Shown: piece by piece, positions 62,401 through 64,000 of the stretch
Layout: each line of letters begins with the position of its first letter
How positions within the stretch are numbered: position 1 is the first letter of the stretch
NCBI GenBank assembly: GCA_007026445.1
Contig: VDMD01000075.1
Span: forward strand, 61,647-125,646
DNA: 64,000 nt
Source of the DNA: Schizophyllum amplum
Taxonomy: Eukaryota > Basidiomycota > Agaricomycetes > Agaricales > Schizophyllaceae
Direction: 5' to 3'
The notes under the pieces: model-generated
What the model was told of the DNA's origin: nothing
Seen by the model: the letters and a program-made list of their open reading frames with translations, nothing else
Database searches by the model: none
Made by a program: the position numbers and the translations under genes

Positions 62401-63950
62401 TCGCAGGTGCGGTCTCGTTCGCCACCACCGTGCTCGACGGATGGCATTAGCGTGTACGTCATGGTGAGTACGTGTTGCTGAACGTGGCCCGACATGCATG
62501 CTGAGTCCACCAGTCGGTCGTACACATGCAACGACAAGCTCGTCCGCCCCTCGCCGCGGACCTCTTCGCTCTCCAGCGTCAAGTCAACCACCCTCACCAT
62601 GTCTGTGGCGTTCTCGCCACACCCAGAAACCCCCATCCAGCGGTCTAAGCGGGTGAGTTTCTGACCAGAGTCTGACCGACAAAACTGATGCAAATCAAAG
62701 TCAAACCTCAAAATATTCGCGCGGGAGGTCTCGAGGGCAGTTGCGACTACTTTGAGAGTGGGGAGAATGGGTTGTGGGCGCGGCGGGCGGCGCGCTGCGC
62801 CGCCGCACACTCGATTTGTGGTGAGTTCTACGTTGACGTTATCTCACGTAGCTCGTAGATTCATTGCGGTGGCCCGCGTCACCGGTACGTGGTTTCGTCG
62901 GTGCGGGGACGTCTGTACGGGCCTCAGGAGAGTGCGCCGCTCGGTTCGTGACGGCTGGGACCCGTGGGTGGCAAAAGTGCGCCGAACTAAATGGCTAGGG
63001 GTCTCGTCGCTCTCAGGTGAGCTCTACAGCCTGTCCCTTGGATTCTCTCGTATCAGCGAATTTTGTTTCCCGCAACCTCGTCCCAACGCCCATCCTCGCC
63101 TCGCTCGTATACGTATGACCACTTACGGGTTCTCATGAGACGCTGATCGGGCCCTCGTCGCTGCCATGGTGGGGCGCTTTGCGCGCTTTGGGAGAATACT
63201 GACCAGCCTATTCCTAGAACCCTTCAACGCGCATCCGCAGAGTACAAAGCACTCGCGGATACTAAGTATGTCGTCCACCACATCCAGGTGACGGCTTCGC
63301 CGCAGAGGACGCCTTGCGTATGTCTGTGGCGACGCGCGCACCGTTGTTCAAGGACGAGCACGTTGTCTGGGACCGTCCTCAGCGCTCCCACGCACCCGCA
63401 CCCGCGATCTCCACGACGGGGTCCTCGCTGCGTTCCGCCGCGCTCACGTCGAGGGCAAGAACCTCGATTGTAGTAAGTAGATCGGGCCTTCAAGTAGACA
63501 ATGTAACTTACTCTCGTACTAATATCTTTGTATCTCGTATGTATGGAGTAGTAACTTTGTACTTTACAAACAGTGTAGTTCGTAGACCCACGAATGCAGA
63601 TATTTTTTGATCCCGAACTGCGTCCCTTGCAAGCTCACGGCTCACCTCTCTACGCACCGCGGCGCACTCGGCGAGGTCCGCCTCGCATTTCGTGAGTGAG
63701 TACATGTGTGAGTATGTTCGTGCTCATTGCCCTTCACCCGTTGTTCGTACTCGCTGCCGGCCGAGTCGCACGTTCCGTCCATTCCTTTGAGTGCACTCGC
63801 TCGCAAGGCTCCCTCTCACTGTTCTCTCGCGCTTCTTCTCATCGTCCTCTTGTGCTCTCTCTCACCGTTCTCGCGCTCCTTCTTCTTGCGCTCCTTCCAG
63901 TTCTCACCGTTCTCGCGAGCTTCTTCTCACTGTCCTTTTAAGCGCCCTCT
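59461..63950 (+). other. Unidentified exon-like region, plus strand, copy 5
   Basis: Counterpart of 17821-22330. The short frame is at 59888-60124. The stretch FRTTYHGALTRFRHIGGLLD (about 61859-61918) differs from copy 2 mainly by synonymous changes and by in-frame 3- and 9-bp indels nearby. No domain recognised. Confidence 0.3.
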
Positions 63951-64000
63951 CTCACTGTTCTCTTGCCTTTCGTCGCCTCCATCCTTTCCCCCTGTTCTGG

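Larger units (their letters stand above)
54284..64000. repeat. Tandem array unit, copy 5 (cut by window end)
   Basis: First half as in copies 3 and 4. From about 57.02 kb on it switches to the copy 1 type: three or four sub-repeats, no 27-bp repeat, tcttgaagactatataat instead of the shorter form, and the extra 90 bp near 62.9 kb. The polypyrimidine tract should begin just beyond the window. Confidence 0.95.

Noticed and set aside
12543..64000. Ribosomal DNA array
   Set aside because: Unit size is in the right range, but no conserved rRNA core sequences are visible and the unit holds a spliced protein gene.
12543..64000. Tandem LTR or LINE element, Starship or other large mobile element
   Set aside because: I found no reverse transcriptase, integrase, tyrosine recombinase or transposase motifs and no terminal repeats with target duplications.
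54284..64000. Telomere or subtelomere end
   Set aside because: No TTAGGG-type runs in the window. A subtelomeric position is possible but nothing here shows it.

Overview
The window is nuclear DNA of a filamentous fungus, most likely an agaricomycete (mushroom-forming basidiomycete). The evidence is G+C-rich genes cut by many 50-60 bp GT-AG introns, very small exons, and typical fungal families: a fasciclin-domain surface protein, a secreted serine beta-lactamase-like hydrolase, an SDR oxidoreductase, a C2H2 zinc-finger protein and an HMG-box protein. I saw no operons, Shine-Dalgarno sites, CRISPR arrays, rRNA or tRNA genes.

Layout. Positions 1-12,542 are an ordinary single-copy gene region: the 3' part of a FAS1-domain gene (+, to 2001), a beta-lactamase-like hydrolase (-, 2305-5692), a divergent short-chain dehydrogenase (+, 6481-7855), a decayed copy of the FAS1 gene's 3' end (about 8040-8180), a C2H2 zinc-finger gene (-, 8579-10104) and an HMG-box gene (-, 10866-11824, or 11977). 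For the SDR, zinc-finger, HMG and most of the FAS1 gene the exon borders could be fixed by hand with phase closing exactly.

From 12,543 to the end, the window is a head-to-tail tandem array of a unit of about 10.3-10.7 kb: four complete copies (starting at 12543, 23204, 33588, 43916) and a fifth (54284) cut by the window edge. Near its start each unit carries a minus-strand gene of ten exons, several of only 9-18 nt, for a small polytopic membrane protein that I assign to the EXPERA/emopamil-binding-like group. Copies 1, 2 and 3 read as intact (217, 205 and 217 aa), copy 5 has one frameshift and copy 4 several. After this gene come a spacer, a variable number of 240-300 bp sub-repeats, a long inverted repeat able to form a hairpin, about 4 kb with conserved exon-like reading frames on the plus strand that I could not identify, and a tract of about 700 bp with almost only pyrimidines on the plus strand.

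The copies are not simply identical. Copies 2-4 share one version of the second half and copies 1 and 5 another. Copies 3-5 share the first half, while copies 1 and 2 differ there. This mosaic points to unequal crossing-over or gene conversion. Many single-base indels in parts of copies 3 and 4 could be real decay or consensus error in a hard-to-assemble array. The most notable point is the amplified multi-microexon membrane-protein gene, with coding minisatellites that differ between copies.
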